Assembly (NCBI GenBank): GCA_022843805.1
Contig: JALHMY010000067.1
Span: forward strand, 1-53,130
Source: Fuerstiella sp.
GTDB lineage: Bacteria > Planctomycetota > Planctomycetia > Planctomycetales > Planctomycetaceae
Length of the DNA: 53,130 nucleotides
Reading direction: 5' to 3'
In this document: positions 16,474 through 25,445 of the stretch, in pieces
How the letters are laid out: every line of letters starts with the position of its first letter
Numbering within the stretch: position 1 is the first letter of the stretch
Translations under genes and position numbers: made by a program
The notes under the pieces: generated by a model
Told to the model about the DNA's origin: nothing
The model's input: only the letters and a program-made list of their open reading frames with translations
The model's database searches: none

Positions 16474-17760
16474 ATGTCCGCCGAAGACGTTTTATCAGAT
16501 TCCGGCCACCAGACAGAACAGCCTGGAGGCCCGCAGGCTGTGCCGGGGCCGGTATCGGTCCCGGAAGTTGTGGTTCGCAGCCGGCGTGCCCAGCCATTTT
16601 TTGGTCGCCATCCGTGGGTATTTGCCGGGGCGATCGATCATGTTCGCGGAGTTGACGGCGGGTATCCTGAAGCAGGAACACGAGTGCGTCTTGTAACTTC
16701 CGAAGGCAAGTTCATTGCACACGGCCTCTACAATGCGGCCAGCCGTATTCGTGTTCGACTGTATTCGTGGAATGCTGACGAGACTCTGGATGCAGAATTC
16801 TGGGATCGGCGGATTGGAACTGCCGTTGCCGGGCGTCGGCAGCTGTTTGATCTGAAGAATTCGAATACAGGTTGTCGGCTGATTTTCAGTGAATCCGATC
16901 AGCTCTCCGGGCTGATTGTCGATTTTTATGGCGGCTATCTTCTGGTTCAGTTTGCCAGTCTCGCTTTGTATCAGCACAGGCAGGAAATTGTTCAGGCGCT
17001 GCAAAAGCACGTAAACCCAAAAGGCATCTGGCTCCGAACGGAAAAGGGCATGCGGGAAGCAGAGGGGCTTGAGATCTGCGACGGATTAATTGCCGGGCAG
17101 GAACCGCCGCGTCCTCTGTTTATAGAAGAACATGGTGTTCAATACGGAGTTGACGTTCAGAGAGGGCAGAAGACAGGCTGTTACCTCGATCAGCGGGATA
17201 ATCGTCTGGCAGCCAGCCGCTACATGCGGGGAGCCCGGGTTCTGGATGCGTTTTGCTTTTCAGGGGGCTTTGGTATTACGGCCGCAAAGCTGGGTGGAGC
17301 AGCGTCCGTTGTTGGTGTTGACTCATCAGAGTCGGCACTGCAGCTCGCCGCGGCGAATGCGGAACTGAACGGTGTGGCCCAGCGCTGCCAGTGGAAGAAG
17401 TCAGAAGTACGGCCGGCCATTGAAGAACTCGCAGGGCAGGGGACTCTGTTTGATGTCGTGATCCTCGATCCCCCGCGCATGGCCAGAACTCAGGGCGGAT
17501 TGGAACGCGCGCTGAACGGATATTTGCGACTTAATATGACGGGCCTGCAGGTATTGAAGCCTGGCGGAATTCTTGTGACCTGCAGCTGCTCGGGCCTCGT
17601 GACTCGGGCCGAGTTTCAGGAGATGCTGGCCGAAGCGTCGCGGCAAAGTGGTCGTGAAATTCAGATTCTCGAATCGCATGGCCAGCCAGCCGATCATCCC
17701 GTCAGCGTCATCTGCCCGGAAACAGAATATCTGAAGGTCTGTATCTGTCGGGTCCAGTAA
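16474..17760 (+). CDS. rlmI: class I SAM-dependent rRNA methyltransferase, RlmI-like (PUA plus MTase)
   Basis: 428 residues. After about 30 poorly conserved residues comes a PUA-type RNA-binding domain (about 35-120, with RRAQPFFGRHPWVFAGAI) and then the methyltransferase. Family hallmarks: GVDVQRGQKTGCYLDQRDNR (about 225-245), SAM-binding VLDAFCFSGGFG (about 255), acidic VVGVDSSE, catalytic-region DPPRMAR and a Cys motif TCSCS. RlmI methylates a cytosine (C5) of 23S rRNA in E. coli; the exact target here cannot be told from sequence. An AAGGGA ribosome site lies 3 bases before the ATG. Cytoplasmic, stand-alone. Confidence 0.88.
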   Translation: MSAEDVLSDSGHQTEQPGGPQAVPGPVSVPEVVVRSRRAQPFFGRHPWVFAGAIDHVRGVDGGYPEAGTRVRLVTSEGKFIAHGLYNAASRIRVRLYSWNADETLDAEFWDRRIGTAVAGRRQLFDLKNSNTGCRLIFSESDQLSGLIVDFYGGYLLVQFASLALYQHRQEIVQALQKHVNPKGIWLRTEKGMREAEGLEICDGLIAGQEPPRPLFIEEHGVQYGVDVQRGQKTGCYLDQRDNRLAASRYMRGARVLDAFCFSGGFGITAAKLGGAASVVGVDSSESALQLAAANAELNGVAQRCQWKKSEVRPAIEELAGQGTLFDVVILDPPRMARTQGGLERALNGYLRLNMTGLQVLKPGGILVTCSCSGLVTRAEFQEMLAEASRQSGREIQILESHGQPADHPVSVICPETEYLKVCICRVQ

Positions 17761-17778
17761 TGCCCGGCGCTGCGCGAA

Positions 17779-17808
17779 TCGTGGTGTCGACTAGAGTCGA
17801 CACCACGA
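17779..17808. terminator. perfect 14-bp inverted repeat between convergent genes
   Basis: TCGTGGTGTCGACT and AGTCGACACCACGA are perfect complements separated by AG. It sits between the convergent stops at 17760 and 17874, a natural place for a bidirectional terminator. There are no T-runs. The GTCGAC core makes it strikingly symmetric; it may be a dispersed element. Confidence 0.5.
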
Positions 17809-17873
17809 ACAGAGGCCAGAAGTGCTGATGCAGGAAGAGCAGGGGCGGAGCCTGTCCGACATTATCCCGCCGA

Positions 17874-19319
17874 TTAATTCCCCGATTGTTTTCCAACAGG
17901 TTCTTTTGCATTCCTGATCTCTCTGATCAGAATTTCGTCCAGCTGCTGCAGGCCTTTTGCAACATCAATCTCATAGAATCCTGCATGGTAGTGAGCCACT
18001 TTGCCACTGGCTGTCAGCACGATCCATAGGGGAAGCTGACCGTTGGATTCACGAGGATCCCCAAAACTGCGGAGCAGTGAGCCGTCGTCATAGGCGATCG
18101 GATAGGTCAGGTTCATGAACTCGGCAAGTTTTCGAGCTGAACGTTTGCCTCGGGAAAGATTCTCAGCGGTCAAAAAATCCTGGCTGGTGGTAACTCCAAC
18201 CACCTGGACATTCAGCTTGCGGCGCTGATTGTAGATGAAATCGAGATACCCGGTCTGGCCATAGGGTTCGGACAGTGGTTCATTTCGGTATTCCCAGAAA
18301 TGCAGGACAACGACCTTGCCTTCAAGCTGGCTGGATTCCAGCGTGCCACCATTCACAAGATTCAGCGAAAACTTTGGTGCATCCGAGTTAATCAGCTGAC
18401 CGGCCCGGCTGGTTGTAGCCATCAGGCGATCACTCTGACGTTTCAGGTCGACCGACATTCGCATAATGAGCTCCTGGAGCGGAGTTCCTTCGGCGAGCTG
18501 ATGGAGTGCCGGCCGTTCGGCTTCTGCCGTTTCAATCTGCCGGGCCGACAATTCGCTGAGCTGCGAGTCGATGCGACGATTCAGGGACTTTTGCAGGGCT
18601 AACAGTTTTGGCTGCAGTTCCGTCAGACTGGCCACTGCTGCCGCAGCAAGCTCAGTGACTGCCGATCGATTCAGTGTAAGCCGGAACTGAACGCCCTGGC
18701 CCATAAAGACATCCGACTGCGATCTGACCAGAACACCGGAGCTGGATTCGACGAAGAGCGTCTGCCGCCGACCACGCCGTTCCCGAGCTTCCACCATCCA
18801 GCAATCGGTACCATCCACAGAACGTCGTTCAATAAGTGTCATTTTCCAGCCATCCTGCTCCCAGGACGCATCCACCTCGGCATCTGCCGGAAGACCAGTT
18901 AAAAGCGGAGGCAGGACAATCGAATAAACAGTCCCCTCAAACGTGTACAGGAGGTGAGGCTGCACAGCGTTTTCTGAACCGCCAGCGACTGCCGTGCCAA
19001 AACTGTCAGGCCACGGACAGCCGGTTTTTGCATCGTCCAGAACATTAAAGAACTGGTTCGTGTCACTGCTCATCAGCAGCACTTCGAATCTTCGCAAAAT
19101 GGCGTTTTCGCCCGACGAAGATTCCGTGAGTTCACCCTGATACTGTGAAAGTCGAATCCCCGGCTCGGCACCAAAAGCCATCCCAGGCAAACCATGTGTC
19201 GACACCAGATCCGCTCCGCTGGAAAATATTGCCAGGAAACAGACGATCACGGCCAGTCGAATCCGCGGTGCGAGAGCGGCTGGCGACAACAAAATTCGAC
19301 TCGCGTTTGCTGCGGGCAT
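17874..19319 (-). CDS. exported thioredoxin-fold (TlpA/AhpC-like) protein lacking redox cysteines
   Basis: 481 residues. The start at 19319 is chosen because AGGAG precedes it; the longer frame to 19358 has no ribosome site. A signal-anchor (LAVIVCFLAIFSSG) is followed by a roughly 260-residue N-terminal region with LolA-like features (TLFVESSSGVLVRSQSDVFM) and a helical segment, and then a thioredoxin-like domain (about 320-465): GGTLESSQLEGKVVVLHFWE, PLWIVLTASGKV, and the cis-Pro region around LPLW. At the place of the usual WCxxC motif the sequence is WEYRNEPLSEPYG, without cysteines, so it cannot work as a dithiol oxidoreductase. A binding or structural role is likely. Divergent from the kinase gene. 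Confidence 0.75.
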   Translation of the reverse strand: MPAANASRILLSPAALAPRIRLAVIVCFLAIFSSGADLVSTHGLPGMAFGAEPGIRLSQYQGELTESSSGENAILRRFEVLLMSSDTNQFFNVLDDAKTGCPWPDSFGTAVAGGSENAVQPHLLYTFEGTVYSIVLPPLLTGLPADAEVDASWEQDGWKMTLIERRSVDGTDCWMVEARERRGRRQTLFVESSSGVLVRSQSDVFMGQGVQFRLTLNRSAVTELAAAAVASLTELQPKLLALQKSLNRRIDSQLSELSARQIETAEAERPALHQLAEGTPLQELIMRMSVDLKRQSDRLMATTSRAGQLINSDAPKFSLNLVNGGTLESSQLEGKVVVLHFWEYRNEPLSEPYGQTGYLDFIYNQRRKLNVQVVGVTTSQDFLTAENLSRGKRSARKLAEFMNLTYPIAYDDGSLLRSFGDPRESNGQLPLWIVLTASGKVAHYHAGFYEIDVAKGLQQLDEILIREIRNAKEPVGKQSGN

Positions 19320-19586
19320 GCAGCTGACTCCTGTCAGAAATCTCTGGAAATGATGCAAAAAAGCAACATTGTGGTACAGACGGCCGGAGGTCTGTATGCA
19401 ACATCAGTGCCGCTGGAATAAAGGAACTATGTCAGAACGAGGGATGCACGACAATTGAACCTGCGGACTGATTTGAGAGTTCACAAACCCAAATCCCGGG
19501 ATTAGGCTTCCCTGTGGGTCGAAAGTTGTGTCTATACTTTCTCTCTGCAAGCGTTTTCAGTTGAGTCATTCTGAGGGGGAATCAAC

Positions 19587-21227
19587 GTGTCTGAAGGTTC
19601 GATGAATGTCGGTGGCTATGAACTGCGAAACTGCGTCGCCACGGGCAGCACCACTCAGATCTGGGAAGTGAATGAACAGGGCGGCAATACTCAGCTTGCC
19701 ATGAAGATGATGCTCGAAGAGCCTCGCAAAAAGCCCGAAATGAAGGCAGTGCTCAAGCACGAGTTCAAAGTCGGATCCGGTTTTGAGCATCCGAACATCA
19801 TTAAGTTCCACAAGCTGGAAATGAACCGTGACCATGCATTTTTCATTATGGACTATTTCCGGGCGCCAAGTCTCAAGGTTCAGATCTCCGTGAACCTCCC
19901 GGAGACTCAGTCCCGACTCAAAAAAATCGTTGAAGCAGTTTGTTCTGCGTACGGATACATTCACGAAAAGGGATGGCTGCATCGCGATATTAAGCCAGAC
20001 AATATCCTGGTCAATAAAACGGGTGAAGTACGTATCATCGACTTCTCGCTGTCCACAAAAATTGCCAAAGGAATCGGAAAGCTTATCGGCGGTCAGAAGG
20101 TCATTCAGGGAACCCGAACCTACATTGCCCCTGAAACCATTCTGAAAAAACTTCCAACAGTTCAGTCTGATATTTACAGCCTTGGCGTGACACTGTTCGA
20201 AGTCCTGACAGGCGCACCTCCATTTGCCGGATTGTCCCCAAATGACCTGCTGAAAAAACATCTCACTGAAGCTCCCGCTGCTCCCAGCATCTTCAATTCC
20301 AATGTCACTCCCGAACTTGATCAGGTCATCCTGAAAATGCTGGCTAAGAAACCGAAGGATCGCTACGCCGACATGCGGGAACTTCAGGCAGCGTTCCGCA
20401 ACCTTCGATGCTTTGTAGAAGACCCCGTGGAACTGCATGAAAAGAAAGTCCGCGACGCAAAACATCAGGCCACCATCAGCATTGACAAACGGCTTGACAG
20501 TCGAGCTGACGCGGATCGCACAACTCTGGGTCTCGCGGCTCCTCTTAAGCCCAAGAAAAGCAAGCCAAAGACCGCCGGCATCGGTGAACTGGAACCCGTC
20601 CGGAAAATTGGTGCACCAGCGGCTTCCCAGCAGCAGCCCATGCAGGGAATGATGCCGTTCGGAATGCAGCCCATGATGATGCCGCAGCCAATGATGATGC
20701 CACATCCCGGGATGATGCCACATCCCGGTATGATGCCACAGCCAATGATGATGCCTGATCCCGGCATGATGCCACAGCCGGGTATGATGCCGCAACCGGG
20801 TATGATGCCGCAACCGGGTATGATGCCACAGCCAGGTATGATGCCGCAGCCAGGTATGATGCCGCAGCCAGGTATGATGCCACAGCCAGGGATGATGCCA
20901 CAGCCAGGGATGATGCCGCAGCCAGGGATGATGCCGCAACCAGGGATGATGCCGCAACCGGGTATGATGCCGCAGCCCGGTATGATGCCGCAGCCAGCAA
21001 CTCCCACGGTTCAGCAGCCCGCTGCTGTGCAGCAGCCTGCGGCCCCTCAGCAGCCCGCTCCCGCTCCCGTTCAACAGCCGGTTCAGCCAGCTGCCAGCGA
21101 AACATCAGAAAAATCTCAAAAATCGATTTTGCTTCCTCTGGAACGTCGTCGAGCTCAGTCGGCTCGAGGCACAAACGAGGACGATCAGACACTCGAATTC
21201 ATGACCGATCTTCCCGACATCGTGTAA
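19587..21227 (+). CDS. Ser/Thr protein kinase with PGMMPQ-repeat tail
   Basis: 546 residues. The start is GTG at 19587, preceded by GAGGGGGA (19573-19580); ATG at 19602 is the alternative. The kinase domain (about 10-280) has Lys40, helix-C Glu59, HRD at 132-134, Lys136 and Asn139, metal Asp152 and APE at 181-183. The DFG motif reads DFS and the glycine loop is degenerate (ATGSTTQIW), yet all catalytic residues are present, so activity is plausible. After residue 345 the chain is low-complexity: Met/Pro/Gln with 13 consecutive PGMMPQ units, then a Gln/Pro/Ala linker and a short C-terminal segment ([13 protein letters not shown]). No transmembrane segment. No neighbouring phosphatase; targets unknown. 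Confidence 0.88.
   Translation: MSEGSMNVGGYELRNCVATGSTTQIWEVNEQGGNTQLAMKMMLEEPRKKPEMKAVLKHEFKVGSGFEHPNIIKFHKLEMNRDHAFFIMDYFRAPSLKVQISVNLPETQSRLKKIVEAVCSAYGYIHEKGWLHRDIKPDNILVNKTGEVRIIDFSLSTKIAKGIGKLIGGQKVIQGTRTYIAPETILKKLPTVQSDIYSLGVTLFEVLTGAPPFAGLSPNDLLKKHLTEAPAAPSIFNSNVTPELDQVILKMLAKKPKDRYADMRELQAAFRNLRCFVEDPVELHEKKVRDAKHQATISIDKRLDSRADADRTTLGLAAPLKPKKSKPKTAGIGELEPVRKIGAPAASQQQPMQGMMPFGMQPMMMPQPMMMPHPGMMPHPGMMPQPMMMPDPGMMPQPGMMPQPGMMPQPGMMPQPGMMPQPGMMPQPGMMPQPGMMPQPGMMPQPGMMPQPGMMPQPGMMPQPGMMPQPATPTVQQPAAVQQPAAPQQPAPAPVQQPVQPAASETSEKSQKSILLPLERRRAQSARGTNEDDQTLEFMTDLPDIV
20760..20993 (+). repeat. 13 tandem 18-base units encoding PGMMPQ
   Basis: Units CCGGGTATGATGCCGCAA and variants run without interruption for 234 bases inside the kinase gene. 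All 13 units encode the same hexapeptide, while third positions vary (CCG/CCA/CCC, GGT/GGG/GGC, CAG/CAA). Synonymous variation with an invariant protein suggests selection on the peptide; adjacent identical units suggest some recent slippage too. Imperfect units ([18 protein letters not shown]) precede the array. Confidence 0.95.
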
Positions 21228-21460
21228 CTTTGTGATCGCAGGACCGTCACCTGCCTTTGCTTTGGGAGAAAATCCGGCATTTTTGGGCATTCGTGCGCAC
21301 CAGCAACCGTCTGACTGCAGTTTTCAGGCTCGAACAAATCGCGTACAACTTGACAGCAGAAGGCAGGTCCGGGCAGTTCTGCTGGAAATCTGCAAAATCT
21401 CCGAACCGGTCCTGCATGAACATTTGTTTTGCGCGAAATGTAAAGTGACGAGTTTTTACG

Positions 21461-22438
21461 ATGCCCCATGTTCATCAATTGCCGTTTGAAAAACCCCTGT
21501 ATGAACTCGAAGAACGCCTGCTGAAGCTTGAAGCTCAGCCGGATCCGACACCGGCCGAGAAGGAAAGTATGCGGCGAATGCGTGTCGAGCTGACTCAGAT
21601 GACGCGCGAGCGGTACCAGAATCTGGATGCATGGCAGACGGTTCAGGTGTCGCGACATCCCGAACGGCCGCAAACCCCCGATTATCTGGAACTTGTTTTT
21701 GACGAGTTTGTGGAGCTGCACGGCGACCGGTCATTTGGAGATGACCGGGCAATCGTGACGGGTTTTGCAAAACTGGCTGGTCGGAAAGTCATGCTGGTGG
21801 GCCACCAGAAGGGCCGAAACCTGAAGGAACGCAACGAGTGCTGCTACGGATGTGCTCATCCCGAAGGTTATCGCAAAGCCATGCAAAAAATGGAAATGGC
21901 CAGTCGATATGGGCTTCCCATCGTATGTCTGATCGACACTCCGGGCGCCTTTCCGGGGGTTGGTGCCGAAGAACGAGGCCAGGCTTACAACATTGCTGTC
22001 AATCTTCGCGATATGTCCACGCTGGAAGTTCCCATCGTCTGTGTTGTAATCGGTGAAGGTGGCTCCGGCGGTGCACTGGGTATTGGAATGGGCGACCATG
22101 TGGCCGTTCTGGAGTTTGCCTACTATTCTGTCATCAGTCCTGAAGGCTGTGCCGGAATTCTCTGGAAACACGCTCGCCATGCGGACAAAGCAGCACGAGC
22201 CCTGCGATTTACCAGCAAAGACCTTTTGGAACTCGGAATCGTCGATGAAGTGATCCCGGAACCTCTGGGCGGCGCTCACCGAAATCATTTTGGAATGGCA
22301 ACAACACTGAAAGGCAGCCTCGTTGAGGCGATTCAGTCACTGGAAGGCCTGCCGGTTCCCGAACTGCTGGAACGTCGCTACCAGCGATATCGAAAGATCG
22401 GACGGTTCGAAGAAGTCGGCCAGTTACCAACCGCATGA
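21461..22438 (+). CDS. accA: acetyl-CoA carboxylase carboxyltransferase subunit alpha
   Basis: 325 residues, the usual AccA length. Together with AccD it forms the carboxyltransferase that moves CO2 from biotin to acetyl-CoA, making malonyl-CoA for fatty acid synthesis. Recognisable features: N-terminal coiled region (LYELEERLLKLE), GDRSFGDDRAIVTGFAKL, KGRNLKERNECCYGCAHPEG with the long AccA signature through GYRKAMQKM, LIDTPGAFPGVGAEERGQ, and the oxyanion-hole stretch GEGGSGGALGIG. No accD is in the window. The ribosome site is weak (GTGACGAG upstream). Cytoplasmic. Confidence 0.97.
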   Translation: MPHVHQLPFEKPLYELEERLLKLEAQPDPTPAEKESMRRMRVELTQMTRERYQNLDAWQTVQVSRHPERPQTPDYLELVFDEFVELHGDRSFGDDRAIVTGFAKLAGRKVMLVGHQKGRNLKERNECCYGCAHPEGYRKAMQKMEMASRYGLPIVCLIDTPGAFPGVGAEERGQAYNIAVNLRDMSTLEVPIVCVVIGEGGSGGALGIGMGDHVAVLEFAYYSVISPEGCAGILWKHARHADKAARALRFTSKDLLELGIVDEVIPEPLGGAHRNHFGMATTLKGSLVEAIQSLEGLPVPELLERRYQRYRKIGRFEEVGQLPTA

Positions 22439-22455
22439 CCTCGTCAACGGCAAAC

Positions 22456-22474
22456 AGCCCGGGAAGCCCGGGCT
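22456..22474. terminator. short hairpin after accA
   Basis: AGCCCGGG and CCCGGGCT pair across a 3-base loop (AAG), 17 bases after the accA stop. There is no T-run. Nothing else was recognised in the 417-base gap 22439-22855 between convergent accA and the CvpA gene. Confidence 0.4.
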
Positions 22475-22855
22475 CGGCACGCATGGCCGACCATCAGTTT
22501 TCGGCGGACAGCACGGTAAAGAACGGCATCCGGCGGCAGGGCAGTTTGTGCTCGTTTTCTGATAACAGCTTGAGTCAGAAAAAGCTGTGCGCCGACATCG
22601 TGAACCGATTTGCAGACGAGCCTGAGTCGGGCCATCTGAGGTGCTCTGAACCAGGCTCGAAGAAGTACTGCAATGGAATTCCGCAGCCGCTGTTTCAGGT
22701 ACCAGCAACGTCCGATAATGTCCGTTATGTTAGGTTAATGCAGAAAAAAGGCTGGTTTTTATCACCCCCGTTTTTCGGCACTCGTCACCGCATCAATTGA
22801 CCCACTCGCCGCAGCACATCAAAACGAAGTGGACAATCCTCTCATCGTTCCAAAC

Positions 22856-24118
22856 TCATCGAACGGACTGACTCAGCCGAGTCCGAAGCTCACGATCCAG
22901 TCGCTCAAGGGAAATCCCCGATCGTCCGAGCTGACGAAGAATCCGGTCGTCCAGGCGAGTATTCACATTGGTGCCCGGATCCGGGTCGTTCTGCAGCAGC
23001 ATCACATCCGCATGCCAGTCTTCCAAAACTCGATTTTGTACCTGCTCAGGCACACCAGCGAGGTATTGTTTTGTGCGACTGATAATTGACTGCCGATCTC
23101 CGTAAATGCCGGCAATCTGATCGAGAATGGCCGTATTGGAACGGCTCAGGCCAGTTGAGCCACCGGAAAGGCCCGAACTGCCGCGGGCGCCCCCCTGCAC
23201 TGGTTCACTCCGGACGAAATCGTCCAGAATCTCCCCAGCACTTTGAGGAACAGAATTTCTCAACTCTTCCAGCAAACGCTTTTTCTGTTCTGCACTGGAA
23301 TTGCGTAACGCATCCATTGCACGGGATGTCACCTCTTCCCGAACACTCGACGGAAGACTCCGAAGAAGCTCCTCAAGCGTCGGCTCGGATGCCCCGGATT
23401 TGCCCGATCCCGCCGCTGCCCCTGCACCACTCGTACCTCCGCTGCTGAGCAGGTCGGGCCATTGAAATCCGCTTTTGCCTGCCCCTGAATCTGAATCGCT
23501 TGCGGGTTTTGTACCGTAAGACCAGTCGTCTGATTCCGGGCCGCCATCTGTCTGACCAGCCCCGTCATTACCGCTCTCTGCCTGATCACCAGGTATCAGC
23601 CCTCGATTAAACGCTTCCCGAACACTATTGATCGTGTCCCGCGCTCCATCCGGAACCAGAGGAATCAGAGGATCCAGATGATAAAGCATCACGGCGGCCG
23701 CATAGCCGGACCTTGACTGGCTCACCACAGCCCTCGCCGATTCCGAAAGTGTCAGTGAAAAGAACATCACCGTCATGCAGATGACGATGCCTTTGATCAA
23801 CCCCAGCAGCGCACCCAGATGCCGGTCAAAGTCCTTCAGACGAGCCTTCTCAAGCCAGCTGTTGACAATGCTGGCTGCAACGAATGAAGCCAGGCAAAGC
23901 CCCAGATAGACGATGGCCATCGCAACCCACTTTTTTAATGGCTGCTCGACAGCAATGGCAGGCTCAATGGCTGGTGCCAGTTTGTCAGAAAACTTGAAGC
24001 ACAAAATCAGCGCAATCACCCAGGCGGCCTGAGAAACAAGACCGCGCGCAGCCCCCTTCCAGGCACAGAACAGCAGGGTTCCGACCACAACCAGGTCAAA
24101 AATCTGGGAGGAGCTCAT
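22856..24118 (-). CDS. CvpA-family membrane protein with Gly/Ser-rich C-terminal extension
   Basis: 420 residues. The open frame reaches 24427, but similarity to CvpA begins at the ATG at 24118 (MSSSQIFDLVVVGTLLFCAW). The first 165 residues hold four hydrophobic segments typical of CvpA (colicin V production / envelope maintenance), including WKGAARGLVSQAAWVIAL and HLGALLGLIKG. CvpA proteins are usually about 160-200 residues; here a roughly 230-residue soluble tail follows, with a Gly/Ser-rich linker and helical stretches (EELLRSLPSSVREEV, KKRLLEELRNSVPQ). The tail is not recognised. No strong ribosome site; the true start could be 24145. Inner membrane. Confidence 0.8.
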   Translation of the reverse strand: MSSSQIFDLVVVGTLLFCAWKGAARGLVSQAAWVIALILCFKFSDKLAPAIEPAIAVEQPLKKWVAMAIVYLGLCLASFVAASIVNSWLEKARLKDFDRHLGALLGLIKGIVICMTVMFFSLTLSESARAVVSQSRSGYAAAVMLYHLDPLIPLVPDGARDTINSVREAFNRGLIPGDQAESGNDGAGQTDGGPESDDWSYGTKPASDSDSGAGKSGFQWPDLLSSGGTSGAGAAAGSGKSGASEPTLEELLRSLPSSVREEVTSRAMDALRNSSAEQKKRLLEELRNSVPQSAGEILDDFVRSEPVQGGARGSSGLSGGSTGLSRSNTAILDQIAGIYGDRQSIISRTKQYLAGVPEQVQNRVLEDWHADVMLLQNDPDPGTNVNTRLDDRILRQLGRSGISLERLDRELRTRLSQSVR

Positions 24119-24463
24119 CTCATGTTTACCCGGGCGAAGTCCCATCAGCCGCAATAAAAGCCCGGCGAAGTATAGGTGGACTGGGCGATTTCCGGAAAGA
24201 CCGGTTCCCGCAGAATGAATACCCTCAACGCAGCCCACCCACACCACCCAGCTTATGCATCCCGTTTGAATCCTGACGGTGTATTGGTTCAGCGTAACTT
24301 GTGAAATCGGTACACGAGAATAACACAGACGTGTCGTGAGGCAGACAGAGGAGGGATTGGATGTTGGTTTGGCCATTGCATGGGGGCCAGCTTCCAAACG
24401 CCAGGATCGATCCCACAGGCCATTCACGTCTCATGCGTTTCAATGAATGAACCATTGCAACCT

Positions 24464-24622
24464 GCCCCAACGGGGCTCAGTGTGAAAGCCTGGGGCATTG
24501 CCCCAGGAATTGCACACAACAATGACGAATGCCCTGAAAGGGCCTAATGAACCATGCGTCCATTCCGCCCCGTTGGGGGCTTTTGTCGTTGATGATCTAC
24601 GTTCCCAGGGCGTTGCCCTGGG
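24464..24622. repeat. composite palindromic intergenic element
   Basis: Five palindromes stand in a row: GCCCCAACGGGGC (24464-24476), CCTGGGGCATTGCCCCAGG (24489-24507), GCCCTGAAAGGGC (24531-24543), GCCCCGTTGGGGGC (24567-24580) and CCCAGGGCGTTGCCCTGGG (24604-24622). The outer members also mirror each other: the first pairs with the fourth and the second largely with the fifth. They occupy the otherwise gene-free stretch 24119-24849. The design looks like a dispersed structured element; no protein is encoded. Confidence 0.8.
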
Positions 24623-24849
24623 CTTTCACCTTCCGGACCTTCGGCCCCGAGTTCTGACGTGCCGCTCATTTTTTATCACACAAAAGATGTGTCGTACGAT
24701 GAGGCCAACTGGCGAGGACAGAGCATTGAAGATGCTTCCGGACAGCAGCATGCCTGCCATACTCACGCTGGATCGCGGAGCAATCCACGACTATCAGATG
24801 CGGGTGAAGCGAGCGTTAACCATTTTCAGCATATCCAAAAGTCATCTGC

Positions 24850-25299
24850 TCAGAATGTCCTGCGGCTGTCGAGCAACAGCGTGACCGGTCCATCATTGAT
24901 CAGGCTGACCTTCATATCCGCCTGAAAAATACCGGTTTCTGTTTTCATACCGAGTCCCCGCAGTTCAGCGACAACGCTCTCGTACAGAGCCCTGGCTTTC
25001 TCCGGACGGGCCGCCTCGATAAAACTTGGCCGCTTCCCGCGGCGGCAATCTCCCAGAAGCGTGAACTGACTGACAACCAGAATCCCGCCGTTTACCTCGG
25101 CCACCGACAGGTTCATCCGGCCATCCCCGTCTTCGAAGATTCGCAGGCCCGCTATTTTTCCGGCCATCCAGATGACATCGTCCTGAGAGTCATCTTCCGC
25201 CACACCAAGCAGTACCAGAAGACCACCCTGAATAGCTCCCGATACAATATGATCGACACGCACCGACGCTTCACTCACACGCTGCACAACAGCTCGCAT
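24850..25299 (-). CDS. dtd: D-aminoacyl-tRNA deacylase
   Basis: 149 residues, normal for DTD, which hydrolyses D-amino acids (and glycine mischarged on tRNA-Ala) from tRNA and so protects translation. Family signatures: N-terminal [13 protein letters not shown], catalytic SQFTL (77-81) and the cross-subunit Gly-cisPro motif in NDGPVT (135-140). No unusual residue seen. Upstream of the gene is a 146-base AT-rich spacer that separates it from thiO and probably holds its promoter. Cytoplasmic homodimer by family knowledge. Confidence 0.97.
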   Translation of the reverse strand: MRAVVQRVSEASVRVDHIVSGAIQGGLLVLLGVAEDDSQDDVIWMAGKIAGLRIFEDGDGRMNLSVAEVNGGILVVSQFTLLGDCRRGKRPSFIEAARPEKARALYESVVAELRGLGMKTETGIFQADMKVSLINDGPVTLLLDSRRTF

Positions 25300-25445
25300 A
25301 GTATTTAATTATCTTAATCGGGATATATAACTGCGGTCAAAACGTTTATGATTCATAATCAGGCGCTAATAACGATTTGTGACGGCTGAATTATAAGTAA
25401 TTGCAGCTAATATAACTCATATAAACAACCAGAAGATAACGACTA

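Noticed and set aside
19566..21074. Minus-strand 502-residue open frame rich in His/Leu/Trp repeats
   Set aside because: It is the complement of the kinase gene; the repeats simply mirror the PGMMPQ array, and it has no ribosome site.
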